Positions 15,040 through 23,433 of a DNA stretch of 64,000 bases are shown here, piece after piece. The notes under the pieces are model-generated. The model was given only the letters and a program-made list of their open reading frames with translations, searched no databases and was not told the origin of the DNA. Position 1 is the first letter of the stretch, and the number at the start of each line of letters is the position of its first letter. The position numbers were made by a program, and so were the translations under genes. Source of the DNA: Polaromonas sp. GTDB taxonomy: Bacteria; Pseudomonadota; Gammaproteobacteria; Burkholderiales; Burkholderiaceae_C. Location: NCBI RefSeq assembly GCF_012927455.1, contig NZ_JABBPE010000016.1, positions 1-64,000 on the forward strand. The letters are read 5' to 3'.

Positions 15040-16023
15040 CTACTGCTCCATCAGCTGTTCGATCATGCGCTCCAGCCAATCGGACGCCGGCGCGCTCTCT
15101 TGGCCGTCCGGGCTGTCGGCAAGGGGTGCTCGCAGAGTCAGCCCGCCCGCCGCACTGGCGTGCACCTGAACTGGTGCGTTCCACCACAGCAGCCAGGCCA
15201 GCCATGCCGTGTCGCCGGCTTGCGGCAGCTGGCCCGGCGCGGCGTCCAGCAACACCGTCAGGGAAGCCGCGGAAGGCAGGTGCACGCTGGCTCCTTGCGC
15301 CTGCGCACCGAGCGCACCGGCCAGCAACGCAAAGGCGCGTTCGGGCGTGCGGTCATCGCCAAACTCGCCGTGCCAACGCGCCAGGCCTTGAGCAATGGCC
15401 ACGCCGCGTTGCGCCTCGGCTTGCAGCAGACCGGCATAGTCCCACTGATGCAAGGGCGCGAGCGGCGTGGTGGCCGCGTTGCAACCGGCCGCCAGCGCGG
15501 CACGCGCAAAGCGCTGCATGGCGGCGTTGCTGTCGCCGCGCACGAAGCCCGCGCCCAGCATGGCCAGGCTGGCCAGGCGGCTGCCCAGCAACTGCTGCTG
15601 CTGCACCAGCATCTTCTCGCGCACCAGATGGTCGCGTTCATTGCGCAGCTCGGCCAGTTCCAGCGCATTTTTCAGGTCGGCATGCAGGCTGCCCATGTCC
15701 CAGGGCTTGGTGATGTAGCGGTAAATTTCGCCGCTGTTGATGGCTTCGATAGCTTCACCGAGTTCGGAGTAGGCCGTGGTCAGCATGCGAACAATGCGCG
15801 GATGGTATTCGCGCGCAAAGCGCAGCAGTTCATTGCCATGCGCGCCCGGCATCCGCTGGTCGGACACCAGCACGGCGATTTCGCCGCCGCGCTCGCGCAA
15901 TACGGCCTTGCCTTGCTCGACCGACGACGCGGTGATCACGGGTGCCAGGGGACTGACCAGCCGCTCAAAATATTTGAGCGCCATCGGTTCATCGTCAACG
16001 AAAAGAATCTTGTCTGGACTCAT
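15040..16023 (-). CDS. phcQ: Response regulator, PhcQ-like
   Basis: A 327-residue protein. Residues ~4-115 are a receiver domain with acidic pair DDE (10-12), phospho-acceptor Asp55 (LVSDQRMPG) and Lys106 (ITKPWD). A helical linker containing a four-glutamine run (residues 141-144) follows. The C-terminal ~170 residues match no HTH, HD-GYP or kinase domain I can recognise. In Ralstonia solanacearum, PhcQ is the fourth product of phcBSRQ: a receiver protein with a Q-rich linker that carries most of the quorum-sensing output. Gene order, the 4-bp overlap with the upstream gene and architecture support that assignment. The molecular output of the C-terminus is unknown. Confidence 0.75.
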   Translation of the reverse strand: MSPDKILFVDDEPMALKYFERLVSPLAPVITASSVEQGKAVLRERGGEIAVLVSDQRMPGAHGNELLRFAREYHPRIVRMLTTAYSELGEAIEAINSGEIYRYITKPWDMGSLHADLKNALELAELRNERDHLVREKMLVQQQQLLGSRLASLAMLGAGFVRGDSNAAMQRFARAALAAGCNAATTPLAPLHQWDYAGLLQAEAQRGVAIAQGLARWHGEFGDDRTPERAFALLAGALGAQAQGASVHLPSAASLTVLLDAAPGQLPQAGDTAWLAWLLWWNAPVQVHASAAGGLTLRAPLADSPDGQESAPASDWLERMIEQLMEQ

Positions 16024-17237
16024 AGTTCAGCCCCTCCCAGGTTTGCATCAGAATTAAATAACAGCGCGACGCTGGCACCGCGCCCCAGCTCGGACTGGAC
16101 TTCCATCAGCCCGCCCATGGACTGCACCACGCGTCGGCAAAACAGCAGCCCCATGCCGCTGCCACCTTGCGCGGCGCGCGTGGTGACCGGCTCGCGCGTC
16201 AATCGCGCAAAGATTTCAGGCGCGATGCCCGGGCCGTTGTCGGTAAAACGAATGATGGATTGCAGTGCCCGGTCTGGCGCGCTGATCTGCTCCAGCGTAA
16301 TGTGCAAGCTGGGGTGCGGGCCACCGCGCAAGGCCAGCAAGGCATTTTTGGTCAGGCTGCACAAAACGAGGTAAAGCAGGTCAGGCTGCCCCGGCAGCTC
16401 AAAATCGGCAGCCATGTCGCAACTCACCCAGGCGCGCTCGTCGCCTTCAAAAGGGTATTCGTCCAGCAGCGCACTGACCAGTCGGCTGGCCCGCAGCGGC
16501 GCCGGCGCCGCGCCGGGGTAGGCATCGCGCGCCGACTGCACAAAGGTCGCCACCAGCGACAGCGCATACAGCGTGCGGCGCTCGGCCGCCTCAATCATCG
16601 TGCGCGTGTCACCAGCGCGGTTTTCAGCAATGCGCGCAATGCCAGGCAACTCATCCGGCGCCGGGGCACAAGTGCGGCGCTTGAGCTCTTCCATGTAACC
16701 GAGCACCGTTGCCAGCGGGGTGTTCAATTCGTGCGCCAAAAAGCCCAGCGTCTCGCGCATGGCGGCCGCCCGGCCTTCCACCAGAAAATGTTCGCGCTCG
16801 CGCCGGCGGTAAATCGCCAGGGCTTCGCGCAAGGCTTCGCGCACCTGCAAATCGTCAAACGGTTTTTCCAGGATTCGCAGCACCCGGCCCTGGTTGATTG
16901 CCGCAATCGCCACGTCTTTTTCGGCATAAGCCGTGGCCAGCAGCCGCACGACATGCCGATGTTCGCGCTGGGCCGTGATCAGCAAGGCCAAGCCGTCGCG
17001 ACTTGGCATCCGGTAGTCGGTGACCAGCACGGCGATCTCCGGGCCGCGCTCGCGCAGCGTGCGCAGCGCCTCATCCACACTGCCTACCGTAAGAATAGAA
17101 AATTCATCGGAGAACGAACGGGCGAACCACTTGCGCGCCTGGGGCTCATCGTCCACGAACAGGATCACGCTGGCGTCTTGTGAGGCCGAAGAGGCCGGGG
17201 AGGCCTGAGAAATTGGGGGCAATGGGGTCAAGGGCAT
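16020..17237 (-). CDS. phcR: REC-histidine kinase hybrid, PhcR-like
   Basis: A 405-residue protein with a receiver first (residues ~24-140; Asp74 in LVTDYRMPS, Lys125 in ILEKPFDD) and a histidine-kinase core second (H-box FLAHELNTPLATVLG, His169; N-box-like SLTKNALLALRG; G1 FTDNGPGIAPEIF; G2 GGSGMGLLFCRRVV). This inverted receiver-kinase layout is that of PhcR in the Ralstonia solanacearum quorum-sensing relay. No membrane segment is seen. It starts 9 bp after phcS ends and overlaps phcQ by four bases. The N-box Asn and G boxes are present, so kinase activity is possible. Confidence 0.78.
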   Translation of the reverse strand: MPLTPLPPISQASPASSASQDASVILFVDDEPQARKWFARSFSDEFSILTVGSVDEALRTLRERGPEIAVLVTDYRMPSRDGLALLITAQREHRHVVRLLATAYAEKDVAIAAINQGRVLRILEKPFDDLQVREALREALAIYRRREREHFLVEGRAAAMRETLGFLAHELNTPLATVLGYMEELKRRTCAPAPDELPGIARIAENRAGDTRTMIEAAERRTLYALSLVATFVQSARDAYPGAAPAPLRASRLVSALLDEYPFEGDERAWVSCDMAADFELPGQPDLLYLVLCSLTKNALLALRGGPHPSLHITLEQISAPDRALQSIIRFTDNGPGIAPEIFARLTREPVTTRAAQGGSGMGLLFCRRVVQSMGGLMEVQSELGRGASVALLFNSDANLGGAEL

Positions 17238-17246
17238 GGCAATCGT

Positions 17247-18605
17247 TCAGCGCTGCGGCGTCGCAAGGTCAAAGGAGAACTCGGTCCACGCGCCAAACTC
17301 GCTGCTGACTGACAGCGTGCCCGCATGGCGCTGGATGATGCCGTAGCTCACGCTCAAGCCGAGACCCAGGCCAGCACCGACATCTCGGGTGGTGAAGAAG
17401 GGCTCCAGCACGCGGCCGATATTTTCGGGTTTGATGCCGGTGCCGTTGTCACGCACCGCCAGCCAGAGGCGCCCGCCACGGTGTTCGCCGCGCATGGAAA
17501 TTTGCGGCAGCGCGCGTGCCGCGCTGACCAGGGCCAGCGCGGCATTGCTTAGCAGGTTGATCAACACGCCAATGATGGCCGGCTCATCGCCCAGCACATG
17601 CGTGTCCAGCGGCAGCGCCAGTTCCACCTTGACATTCTTGAGCTCAAAACTGGTCAGGCGCAACGCTGACTGCACGGCCTTTTCGAGCAGAAATACGCGC
17701 TGGCTGTCCTCCTCGCCAGGTTTTTGGTAAGCAAAAACCTTGAGGTCGGACACGATGGCCTGAATGCGCTGCATGCCTTCGCGCGCATCGACCAGGCTTT
17801 CCTTGAGGTCGGCACTTTGCACCACGGCTTGATCTAACAGGGCCATGTTGATGGCCATCAGGCTGTAGTTCACCGGGTTGTTGACTTCGTGCAGCAGGCC
17901 GGCAGACAAAGTACCCAGGGCTGCCATTTTTTCGCGCTGGACTAATTGGCCTTTGACTTCGGCGAGTGCTGCGTTGGTTTTTTGAAGTGCGTCATTTTGC
18001 GTCGCTACCTGCTCTTGCAGCGCAAACATGCGCAGGCGTCCTAGCTCAGCGAAGTAAGCGGCACCCGCTGAAATGATCGCGGCAAACGACAAGAGCATCA
18101 GATTGGTCGCGAACTGCCCAATATCGCCAATGCCACCCGGATGAAAAAAGCAGGCCAGTATGTACACCAAAACGGTGAACAAGCCGTAGCCCAAATTCTC
18201 AAGATGGTTGGCCGGTACGAGCATGCCTCCACCGAAAAATGCGAGCTGCATACCCACAAAGTAGATCGACGCCGAACCATCGGTCACGGCAATCATCCAG
18301 CCGATCATCAGCTGCGGCAGTGCGAGCCATAAAAAGGTCAAGGACTGAACATGTGGCCGGCCGCGCTTTGTCAGGATAAGCAGCAGGATCAACAGCGTGA
18401 GCCCGGCTGTCAGTACCCGGGCCGCAAAAAAATAGGCGAGGTGCTCGGGATACAAGCTGTAATCCAGACCCACGCCAAGGAGTACCAATCCAATGACAAA
18501 CAAACAGCCCGTTTTGCTATGGGCAATACGCAGCTTATGCAGCGCCTGGTTGTATCGGATCAAGGTCTGATCACGGGTCATGCCCGCCAACAAGGCGGCA
18601 GTCAA
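17247..18605 (-). CDS. phcS: Membrane sensor histidine kinase, PhcS-like
   Basis: A 452-residue kinase. Six transmembrane helices occupy residues ~32-188, a short coiled linker follows (~190-225), then an H-box LSAGLLHEVNNPVNYSLMAI (His239), N-box GVLINLLSNAALALVSA, G1 VRDNGTGIKPENI and G2 GAGLGLGLSVSYGII. PhcS in Ralstonia senses 3-hydroxy fatty-acid methyl esters through a membrane region of this kind. The gene overlaps the upstream methyltransferase gene by four bases, so sensor and predicted signal synthase are translationally coupled. The ligand is inferred, not shown. Confidence 0.8.
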   Translation of the reverse strand: MTAALLAGMTRDQTLIRYNQALHKLRIAHSKTGCLFVIGLVLLGVGLDYSLYPEHLAYFFAARVLTAGLTLLILLLILTKRGRPHVQSLTFLWLALPQLMIGWMIAVTDGSASIYFVGMQLAFFGGGMLVPANHLENLGYGLFTVLVYILACFFHPGGIGDIGQFATNLMLLSFAAIISAGAAYFAELGRLRMFALQEQVATQNDALQKTNAALAEVKGQLVQREKMAALGTLSAGLLHEVNNPVNYSLMAINMALLDQAVVQSADLKESLVDAREGMQRIQAIVSDLKVFAYQKPGEEDSQRVFLLEKAVQSALRLTSFELKNVKVELALPLDTHVLGDEPAIIGVLINLLSNAALALVSAARALPQISMRGEHRGGRLWLAVRDNGTGIKPENIGRVLEPFFTTRDVGAGLGLGLSVSYGIIQRHAGTLSVSSEFGAWTEFSFDLATPQR

Positions 18606-20008
18606 GACTGCCTCGGGATGCGAAACTCGGCGAATACATTCACGCCCGTGTCATCGGTGTAGATGCGCGTGTCCTCACGCGGCGAAGGCAGCACGGACTC
18701 CAGCGAGCGCTCGTCGCGGTAGATCAAATGCCATTCCAGCACATGCTCCATCACGCCGGTATTCGGGTTGCTCGAATGCACATTGGTCACCAAAATGCTC
18801 CCGCCCGGGCGGCTGCGCTGCACAAAATACTGCAACAACCGCGCGCAAACCTTGTCCGACAAATAATCAAACAGGCCCGCGCAATAGACGAAGTCGAAAA
18901 GCTCGCCGTCCGCCGTCGCTTCGGGTCGCACCGCACGCTTGAGCAGGTCATGAACCGATTCATGCACCAACTGAACATTCGTCGTCTTGCCTCCCGCACG
19001 GGCGGCGCTGTCAATACGTTCGCGCGTGTAGGCCAGGGTTTCCTCGCTGAAGTCCACCAGGGTGAACGACAGACATCCGGGGTCAGGGTGTGTCTCGATG
19101 AATCGCTGAATCTCCACGGCGGGCCCGCAACCCACATTCAAGATGCTCACCTGCCGCTGCTCTCGCTTGGCCAGGTCTGCAGCCCGGTTGAGATAGTCCA
19201 CCAGCGTGTCAATGCGGTTGCAATGGGCCTTCACCACGGCGGCCTGAAGAAACTGCGCATTGACGATCTGGAAATAAGTGCTGGGCCCCTGCTGCGGATC
19301 CCCGAGTATCTGGTTGACCATTTCATAATCACCGGCATAACCAAGTGGTTTGACAAAAGTGCGGTAGACGAAGGGGGCACGCAGCAGCAGAGGATGCAAG
19401 GCCGTTTGCAAAAAGCTGCGATGCGCAACGGCGTCATCTGCCGGAACGGACCTGGTCTCTTCCTCTATCCGGTCAAAGTATTCTGCCCCCTTCACCATGA
19501 TCGGCTTGGCCAAATCAAGAAACACATCCGAGCGGATGCGCCCGTCTTCATTGCGGGGCAGGATGCCACTCATGTCGGCTTGGTCCGCCCAACGTGCAGT
19601 TTCCGACAGAAAGGCTCTTGTTTCGCTGACCGCCACCTGGTAAGTGCGACCGATCCGAAATCGGCTCTGCCAGTCATCGACAAAGCGTTGTGCCTCGTCT
19701 GAGATGCGCGTCATATCTCCGCGCACGACGTTCAGGTCAGTCCACTCGTCAATCAGCACCACGGACACCACCGCCATCAAGCCGGTATTGAGCAGGCTGG
19801 TGACCACCGCCTTGCCCTTGTAGATGCTGCGCTCGCCCGAGCGGATGTTGAGGTCGTTGAGCACCTCGCTGACCTGAACGATCGAGTAGGGGTTGTAAAT
19901 TTCCATCACCAGCGAGCGGCGCTGGACGTTGGTCAGGGTGCCGCGCACCGCTTCACCCTGACTGTTGCGAAAGGAGATGACGGGATCGATAGGGCGAATT
20001 GGATGCAC
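18602..20008 (-). CDS. phcB: SAM-dependent methyltransferase, PhcB-like (3-hydroxy fatty-acid methyl ester signal synthase)
   Basis: About 468 residues from GTG 20008. The N-terminal ~100 residues are a PilZ-like beta domain (GTLTNVQRRSLVMEIYNPYS), a central helical region follows, and residues ~285-440 are a class I methyltransferase with motif I ILNVGCGPAVEIQRF and DFVYCAGLFDYLSDKV. PhcB of Ralstonia solanacearum methylates 3-hydroxy fatty acids (3-OH PAME / 3-OH MAME), and database entries of this type are often named extracellular-factor biosynthesis protein. The frame is open upstream to ATG 20113, but residues before the GTG look non-conserved and AAGGACG lies upstream of the GTG. It heads the phcBSRQ-like operon. 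The acyl specificity cannot be read. Confidence 0.82.
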   Translation of the reverse strand: MHPIRPIDPVISFRNSQGEAVRGTLTNVQRRSLVMEIYNPYSIVQVSEVLNDLNIRSGERSIYKGKAVVTSLLNTGLMAVVSVVLIDEWTDLNVVRGDMTRISDEAQRFVDDWQSRFRIGRTYQVAVSETRAFLSETARWADQADMSGILPRNEDGRIRSDVFLDLAKPIMVKGAEYFDRIEEETRSVPADDAVAHRSFLQTALHPLLLRAPFVYRTFVKPLGYAGDYEMVNQILGDPQQGPSTYFQIVNAQFLQAAVVKAHCNRIDTLVDYLNRAADLAKREQRQVSILNVGCGPAVEIQRFIETHPDPGCLSFTLVDFSEETLAYTRERIDSAARAGGKTTNVQLVHESVHDLLKRAVRPEATADGELFDFVYCAGLFDYLSDKVCARLLQYFVQRSRPGGSILVTNVHSSNPNTGVMEHVLEWHLIYRDERSLESVLPSPREDTRIYTDDTGVNVFAEFRIPRQS

Positions 20009-20211
20009 GGTGTCAGGCGTCCTTGAGGATGTAAAGGGCCGGTAGCGCAACAGCAGGTAAGTTGTCGCGCAACTTGCGATTGTGACATTGAAGGCCGGGC
20101 CCCAGCCTTTCAACCAACCAGGGCCGAGTCAAGCAGGCAAGCATTTACACCGGCTGGCACTGGCGTATGCTTAGTCCCGCACTAAAGCCCACTCCAACAA
20201 GGGAAAGCCGC

Positions 20212-21156
20212 ATGAATTCATCGAGCCACTGGTTTAACGGTTTTGAATCGCGCAGTTTTGAGGTCAATGGCGCATCCATCCATGCCCGCTTCTCCAAAGT
20301 GGCGCTGGGCGAGCCGCTGCGCCCGGCCCTGTTGCTGCTGCACGGCTTTCCGCAATCGCATGTGATGTGGCACCGCGTGGCGCAGCGCCTGAACCAGTAC
20401 TACTTTCTGGTCATGCCGGATTTGCGCGGCTACGGAGACTCTTCCAAAACGCCGGGCCTGCCCAACCACAGCAATTACAGCAAGCGCAACATGGCCCACG
20501 ACATGGTGGCCGTGATGGACGCCTTGGGCTTGGACAGTTTTTACCTGTGCGGCCACGACCGTGGCGGCCGTGTGGCGCACCGGCTGGCGCTGGACTACGC
20601 ACCGCGCGTCGACAGACTTTGTGTCATCGACATTGCCCCTACGCTGGACATGTACGAGGGCCGCAGCATGACGCAGCCCTACATGGAATTTGCCCGCGCC
20701 TACTACCACTGGTTTCACATGCTGCAGCCGGCGCCGCTGCCGGAAATCATGATGGGCGCCAACCACCCGGAAACTGCCAGGGCCTATCTGCACGCCAAGC
20801 TGGGCGGCTGGGGCAGCGCGGGGTTGCACTACATAGAACCCCAGGCGCTGACCGAGTACGAACGCTGCTTTTGCAATGCTGAAGCGCTGCACACTGCCTG
20901 TGAAGACTACCGGGCCAGCGCCGGCATAGATCTGGAGCACGACCGCGAAAGCCGCGCCCGGCACCTCAAGGTGGCCTGCGACATGCTGGTGCTATGGGGT
21001 GAGCGCGGCGTGGTCAACCGGCTGTTCGACCCGATGGCGCTGTGGCAAGACCAGTGCAGCGGCGAGGTGGCCGGTCATGCCATGGCGGCCGGACACTTCA
21101 TTCCCGAAGAGCAGCCCGAGGCGACGGCCCGCGCGCTTCAACAGTTTTTCATCTAA
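20212..21156 (+). CDS. dehH: Haloacetate (fluoroacetate) dehalogenase, alpha/beta-hydrolase fold
   Basis: A 314-residue alpha/beta hydrolase starting at ATG 20212 with GGGAAAG at 20201-20207. Counting from this start, the residues defining fluoroacetate dehalogenase (numbered for the Rhodopseudomonas enzyme) are all present with steadily increasing offsets: nucleophile Asp116 and Arg117, Arg120 (GHDRGGR), Asp140, the halide pocket His166-Trp167 (YYHWF) and Tyr233, and catalytic His295 (GHFIPEEQPE). The enzyme hydrolyses haloacetates to glycolate, including C-F bonds for true members. It is divergent from phcB across 203 bp. An esterase on methyl-ester signals is the alternative reading suggested only by location. 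Confidence 0.82.
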   Translation: MNSSSHWFNGFESRSFEVNGASIHARFSKVALGEPLRPALLLLHGFPQSHVMWHRVAQRLNQYYFLVMPDLRGYGDSSKTPGLPNHSNYSKRNMAHDMVAVMDALGLDSFYLCGHDRGGRVAHRLALDYAPRVDRLCVIDIAPTLDMYEGRSMTQPYMEFARAYYHWFHMLQPAPLPEIMMGANHPETARAYLHAKLGGWGSAGLHYIEPQALTEYERCFCNAEALHTACEDYRASAGIDLEHDRESRARHLKVACDMLVLWGERGVVNRLFDPMALWQDQCSGEVAGHAMAAGHFIPEEQPEATARALQQFFI

Positions 21157-21283
21157 TTCCATTCTTAAATAAATCGTGAACGCGAAGGCGAAACGACGGC
21201 AGTATCTACGTACGGCGAACGAAGCCAACAAAGTGCACGGTTGATTTATAAATGGAATAACGCCTGATTGGAGGGAGTTGTTC

Positions 21284-21754
21284 ATGTCCACCTACATCGC
21301 TGAAGTTTTATGGTTGCGCAACGACGGAGATTTTGTCGGCAGGCGCTACAGCCGCAACCATCTGCTGCGTTTTGACGGCGGCCTGGAAGTGCCCGGCTCG
21401 GCATCGCCGCATGTGGTGCCGCTGCCGCTGTCCGATGCCTCGGCACTGGACCCGGAGGAGGCTTTTGTGGCCTCGCTGGCGAGCTGCCACATGCTGTGGT
21501 TTCTGTCGATTGCCGCCAAACAGGCCTACTGTGTGGACCGCTACTTCGATGCGGCCAGCGGCCTGATGGAAAAAAACGCCGCCGGGAAAATCGCCATGAC
21601 CGTTGTCACGCTGCGCCCCGACGTGACGTTTTCCGATGATCGCCTGCCGAGCCGCGCAGAGCTGGACCAGTTGCACCATGCGGCCCACGAGAGCTGCTTT
21701 ATTGCCAACTCGGTTAAAACCGATGTGCGCTGCGAGCCGGTCTATCCGGCTTAG
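21284..21754 (+). CDS. OsmC/Ohr family protein
   Basis: A 156-residue OsmC-fold protein. The two family cysteines are in VASLASCHMLWFLSIA and HESCFIANSVKTDV, which form the peroxidase site in OsmC/Ohr thiol-dependent hydroperoxide reductases. ATG 21284 is chosen because GGAGGGAG at 21270-21277 is ideally placed; the alternative TTG six bases earlier is less likely. It follows the dehalogenase gene by 127 bp in the same direction and is probably separately expressed. It likely reduces organic peroxides; the substrate is not known. Confidence 0.85.
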   Translation: MSTYIAEVLWLRNDGDFVGRRYSRNHLLRFDGGLEVPGSASPHVVPLPLSDASALDPEEAFVASLASCHMLWFLSIAAKQAYCVDRYFDAASGLMEKNAAGKIAMTVVTLRPDVTFSDDRLPSRAELDQLHHAAHESCFIANSVKTDVRCEPVYPA

Positions 21755-21813
21755 CCCGCTCGGTCGAATTTCCGTCTTCATCCTACGCGGAAAAAGGCAG
21801 CCAGCACAGGCAG

Positions 21814-21871
21814 AGCGCTATTAAATTAATAGCTGCTTGCGCCCGTATTTATTGGGCTGGAGCCTTGAAAT
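21814..21871 (-). repeat. Interspersed ~55-bp repeat, copy 5
   Basis: CGCTATTAAATTAATAGCTG, CTTGCGCCCGT, a spacer and TGGGCTGGAGCC. It is paired in inverted orientation with copy 6, about 90 bp away, in the gap between the OsmC and SEC-C genes. Confidence 0.9.
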
Positions 21872-21962
21872 ACCCCAAAAAATGGCGGTCTCTACCTGCC
21901 GGCTGCACCCGTAACCATTTAGCAAGGGTGTCGATCTGCCCAGGAAGTCGTTTTCAGGCACG

Positions 21963-22019
21963 AAATTAGCCTCTAGCCCATTAACTACGGGCGCAAGCAG
22001 CTATTATTTTAATAGCACT
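21963..22019 (+). repeat. Interspersed ~55-bp repeat, copy 6
   Basis: TTAGCCTCTAGCCCATTAAC, ACGGGCGCAAGCAGCTATT and TTAATAGCAC, close to consensus. It forms an inverted pair with copy 5. Confidence 0.92.
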
Positions 22020-22031
22020 TTCAGCACTCCA

Positions 22032-22853
22032 TCATCCCGCCCCGTGGCACTTCTTGTACTTCCTGCCGCTGCCGCAGGCGCACGGGTCGTTACGGCCTTG
22101 TGTGGCTTCCTTGCGCACGGTTTCGACGCGTGGTCCCAGCGTTTTCCACAATTCGCGCAGGTCGTAAACCGCCCAGATCGCCTCGCCAAAGGCATTGAGC
22201 CTGGCGATGCTGGTGCTGGGTGCGCCATCTTCGCTGAGGGGTGAGACTTCGGGCGCGGCACTGTCGTCTTCCGTCATGGCGACGATGGCCTGCAGCGCGC
22301 CATCCAGCCATTTGGCCGCGTCCTTGTCGCGCGGGCTGGCCCATTCCTCGGGCCAGCTTTCCACGGCAAACATGAAACCCAGCGCCCACACCTGGGCAAA
22401 CGCGGGCAGTTCTTCGCCTTTGAAATCAGCCTGCTCATCAGCCGGCATCTCGGCGACGGCGCCTCGAATGTCCACCACTTCGGGGTGGTAGCAGTGGTCG
22501 TCTTCGAGTGAGTTCACCTCGGCATCGAGCGCTGTGCGCACCTCGTTCCAGCGCTGCTGCCAGAGCGTGAGGAAGCGCGCACGCTGCGCGTCGCTGGCAA
22601 ACGAGCCGCCTTCGGTATCGGGCGCGTCACCCTCGGCAGGCGTGTCGAGCAGCAGCGGCAGGTATTCATCGACGGCGATGGGCCGACGCGAGCAGATCAC
22701 GGCGGCCATGAAACCTTCGCAAAACTCCCACTGCGGCGTTTCGTCGTAGCGGCTGCGCAAGTCGTCGAGGATGGCATCGAGTTCGTCGAAAGCTTCGCTT
22801 TCCAGCCAGATCGTGTCGGATGGCGTGGCGGGGGTGGGCAATGAGGTGTTCAT
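22032..22853 (-). CDS. YgfB/YecA (UPF0149) family protein with C-terminal SEC-C motif
   Basis: About 273 residues from ATG 22853. The main body is a YgfB/YecA-type (UPF0149) helical domain with WEFCEGFMAAVICSRRPI and an acidic mid-section. The C-terminus carries a SEC-C zinc-binding motif (GRNDPCACGSGRKYKKCHG, last ~20 residues). The final zinc ligand here is His in KKCHG, as in SecA. SEC-C modules are found on SecA and on accessory proteins that touch the ribosome or SecB. The precise role is unknown. The frame extends 22 codons upstream but without conservation. It is monocistronic; the PIN gene ends 122 bp upstream, separated by a repeat. Confidence 0.82.
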   Translation of the reverse strand: MNTSLPTPATPSDTIWLESEAFDELDAILDDLRSRYDETPQWEFCEGFMAAVICSRRPIAVDEYLPLLLDTPAEGDAPDTEGGSFASDAQRARFLTLWQQRWNEVRTALDAEVNSLEDDHCYHPEVVDIRGAVAEMPADEQADFKGEELPAFAQVWALGFMFAVESWPEEWASPRDKDAAKWLDGALQAIVAMTEDDSAAPEVSPLSEDGAPSTSIARLNAFGEAIWAVYDLRELWKTLGPRVETVRKEATQGRNDPCACGSGRKYKKCHGAG

Positions 22854-22966
22854 GAGAGGCAGTCTTGAGCCTGCGGCGAGGCTCTTGGGGTGAAAGTGGG
22901 GAAAGTGTATCTGCCGCAATGGCGCTGGCGATGCCGCATTGCGCTGCGTTCATCCGGTCTGCGTAA

Positions 22967-23023
22967 GCTATCAATTACATAGCTTTTCGCACCCGTACGT
23001 CATGGGCTAGAAGCCTTTTTGAC
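22967..23023 (-). repeat. Interspersed ~55-bp repeat, copy 7, encodes the PIN-protein C-terminus
   Basis: AAGCTATCAATTACATAGCT, TTTCGCACCCGTACG and CATGGGCTAGAAGCC. Most of the last 16 codons and the stop of the PIN gene lie in it. Confidence 0.85.
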
Positions 23024-23433
23024 ATGCAAATTACATCCCTGTCCCGGCTCAGCAGCAAGGCTTGGTGGGCGACTGCGAGGTCGATAAATTTCTGGTCGTC
23101 CGCGTCGCTGCAGGTCAGGCTGGCCTTGGCTGCGGCTTCCGCCAGACGAGCGTGCCGATCAAACGCGGCGAGGACATCGCTGGCACTGAGCTGGTAGAAA
23201 TTGAGGCGCGGAACGATTTTCGGATAGGCCAGCACGCGCGCCAGTTCGTCGCGCATCGGTTGGGTGGCGATCCAGTCGAGCGCGCCTGCCTCCAGCGCCT
23301 GCCGGACGGGTTTTGCGGCTGCATCATTGAATACAAAAACGTCTAGAACAATGTTGGTGTCGATGACGACCGGCGCCTTGTACACGGGTGAAATTTCGGC
23401 GGCGGGCCCGGCGCCGTTGACCGTTTCGCTCAT
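22975..23433 (-). CDS. PIN-domain protein (COG1569, putative toxin family)
   Basis: A 152-residue PIN-domain protein. Acidic active-site residues are visible in PVVIDTNIVLDVFVF (Asp25), the Glu in MRDELARVL, and the SDADDQKFIDLAV cluster. PIN domains are metal-dependent RNases, often toxins of type II modules. No antitoxin-like small gene flanks it; instead it overlaps the upstream rRNA methyltransferase gene by four bases. The last ~12 residues (AHDVRVRKAM and neighbours) and the stop are encoded by an interspersed repeat, so the original C-terminus has been replaced. A housekeeping RNase role is as likely as a toxin. Confidence 0.8.
   Translation of the reverse strand: MSETVNGAGPAAEISPVYKAPVVIDTNIVLDVFVFNDAAAKPVRQALEAGALDWIATQPMRDELARVLAYPKIVPRLNFYQLSASDVLAAFDRHARLAEAAAKASLTCSDADDQKFIDLAVAHQALLLSRDRDVICMSKRLLAHDVRVRKAM

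Noticed and set aside
15028-17183. Long plus-strand frames opposite phcQ and phcR
   Set aside because: They are complements of receiver and kinase domains with all catalytic motifs; the plus translations have none.
20009-20113. Upstream extension of the PhcB-like protein to ATG 20113
   Set aside because: The added residues look non-conserved; GTG 20008 has an upstream Shine-Dalgarno-like AAGGACG.
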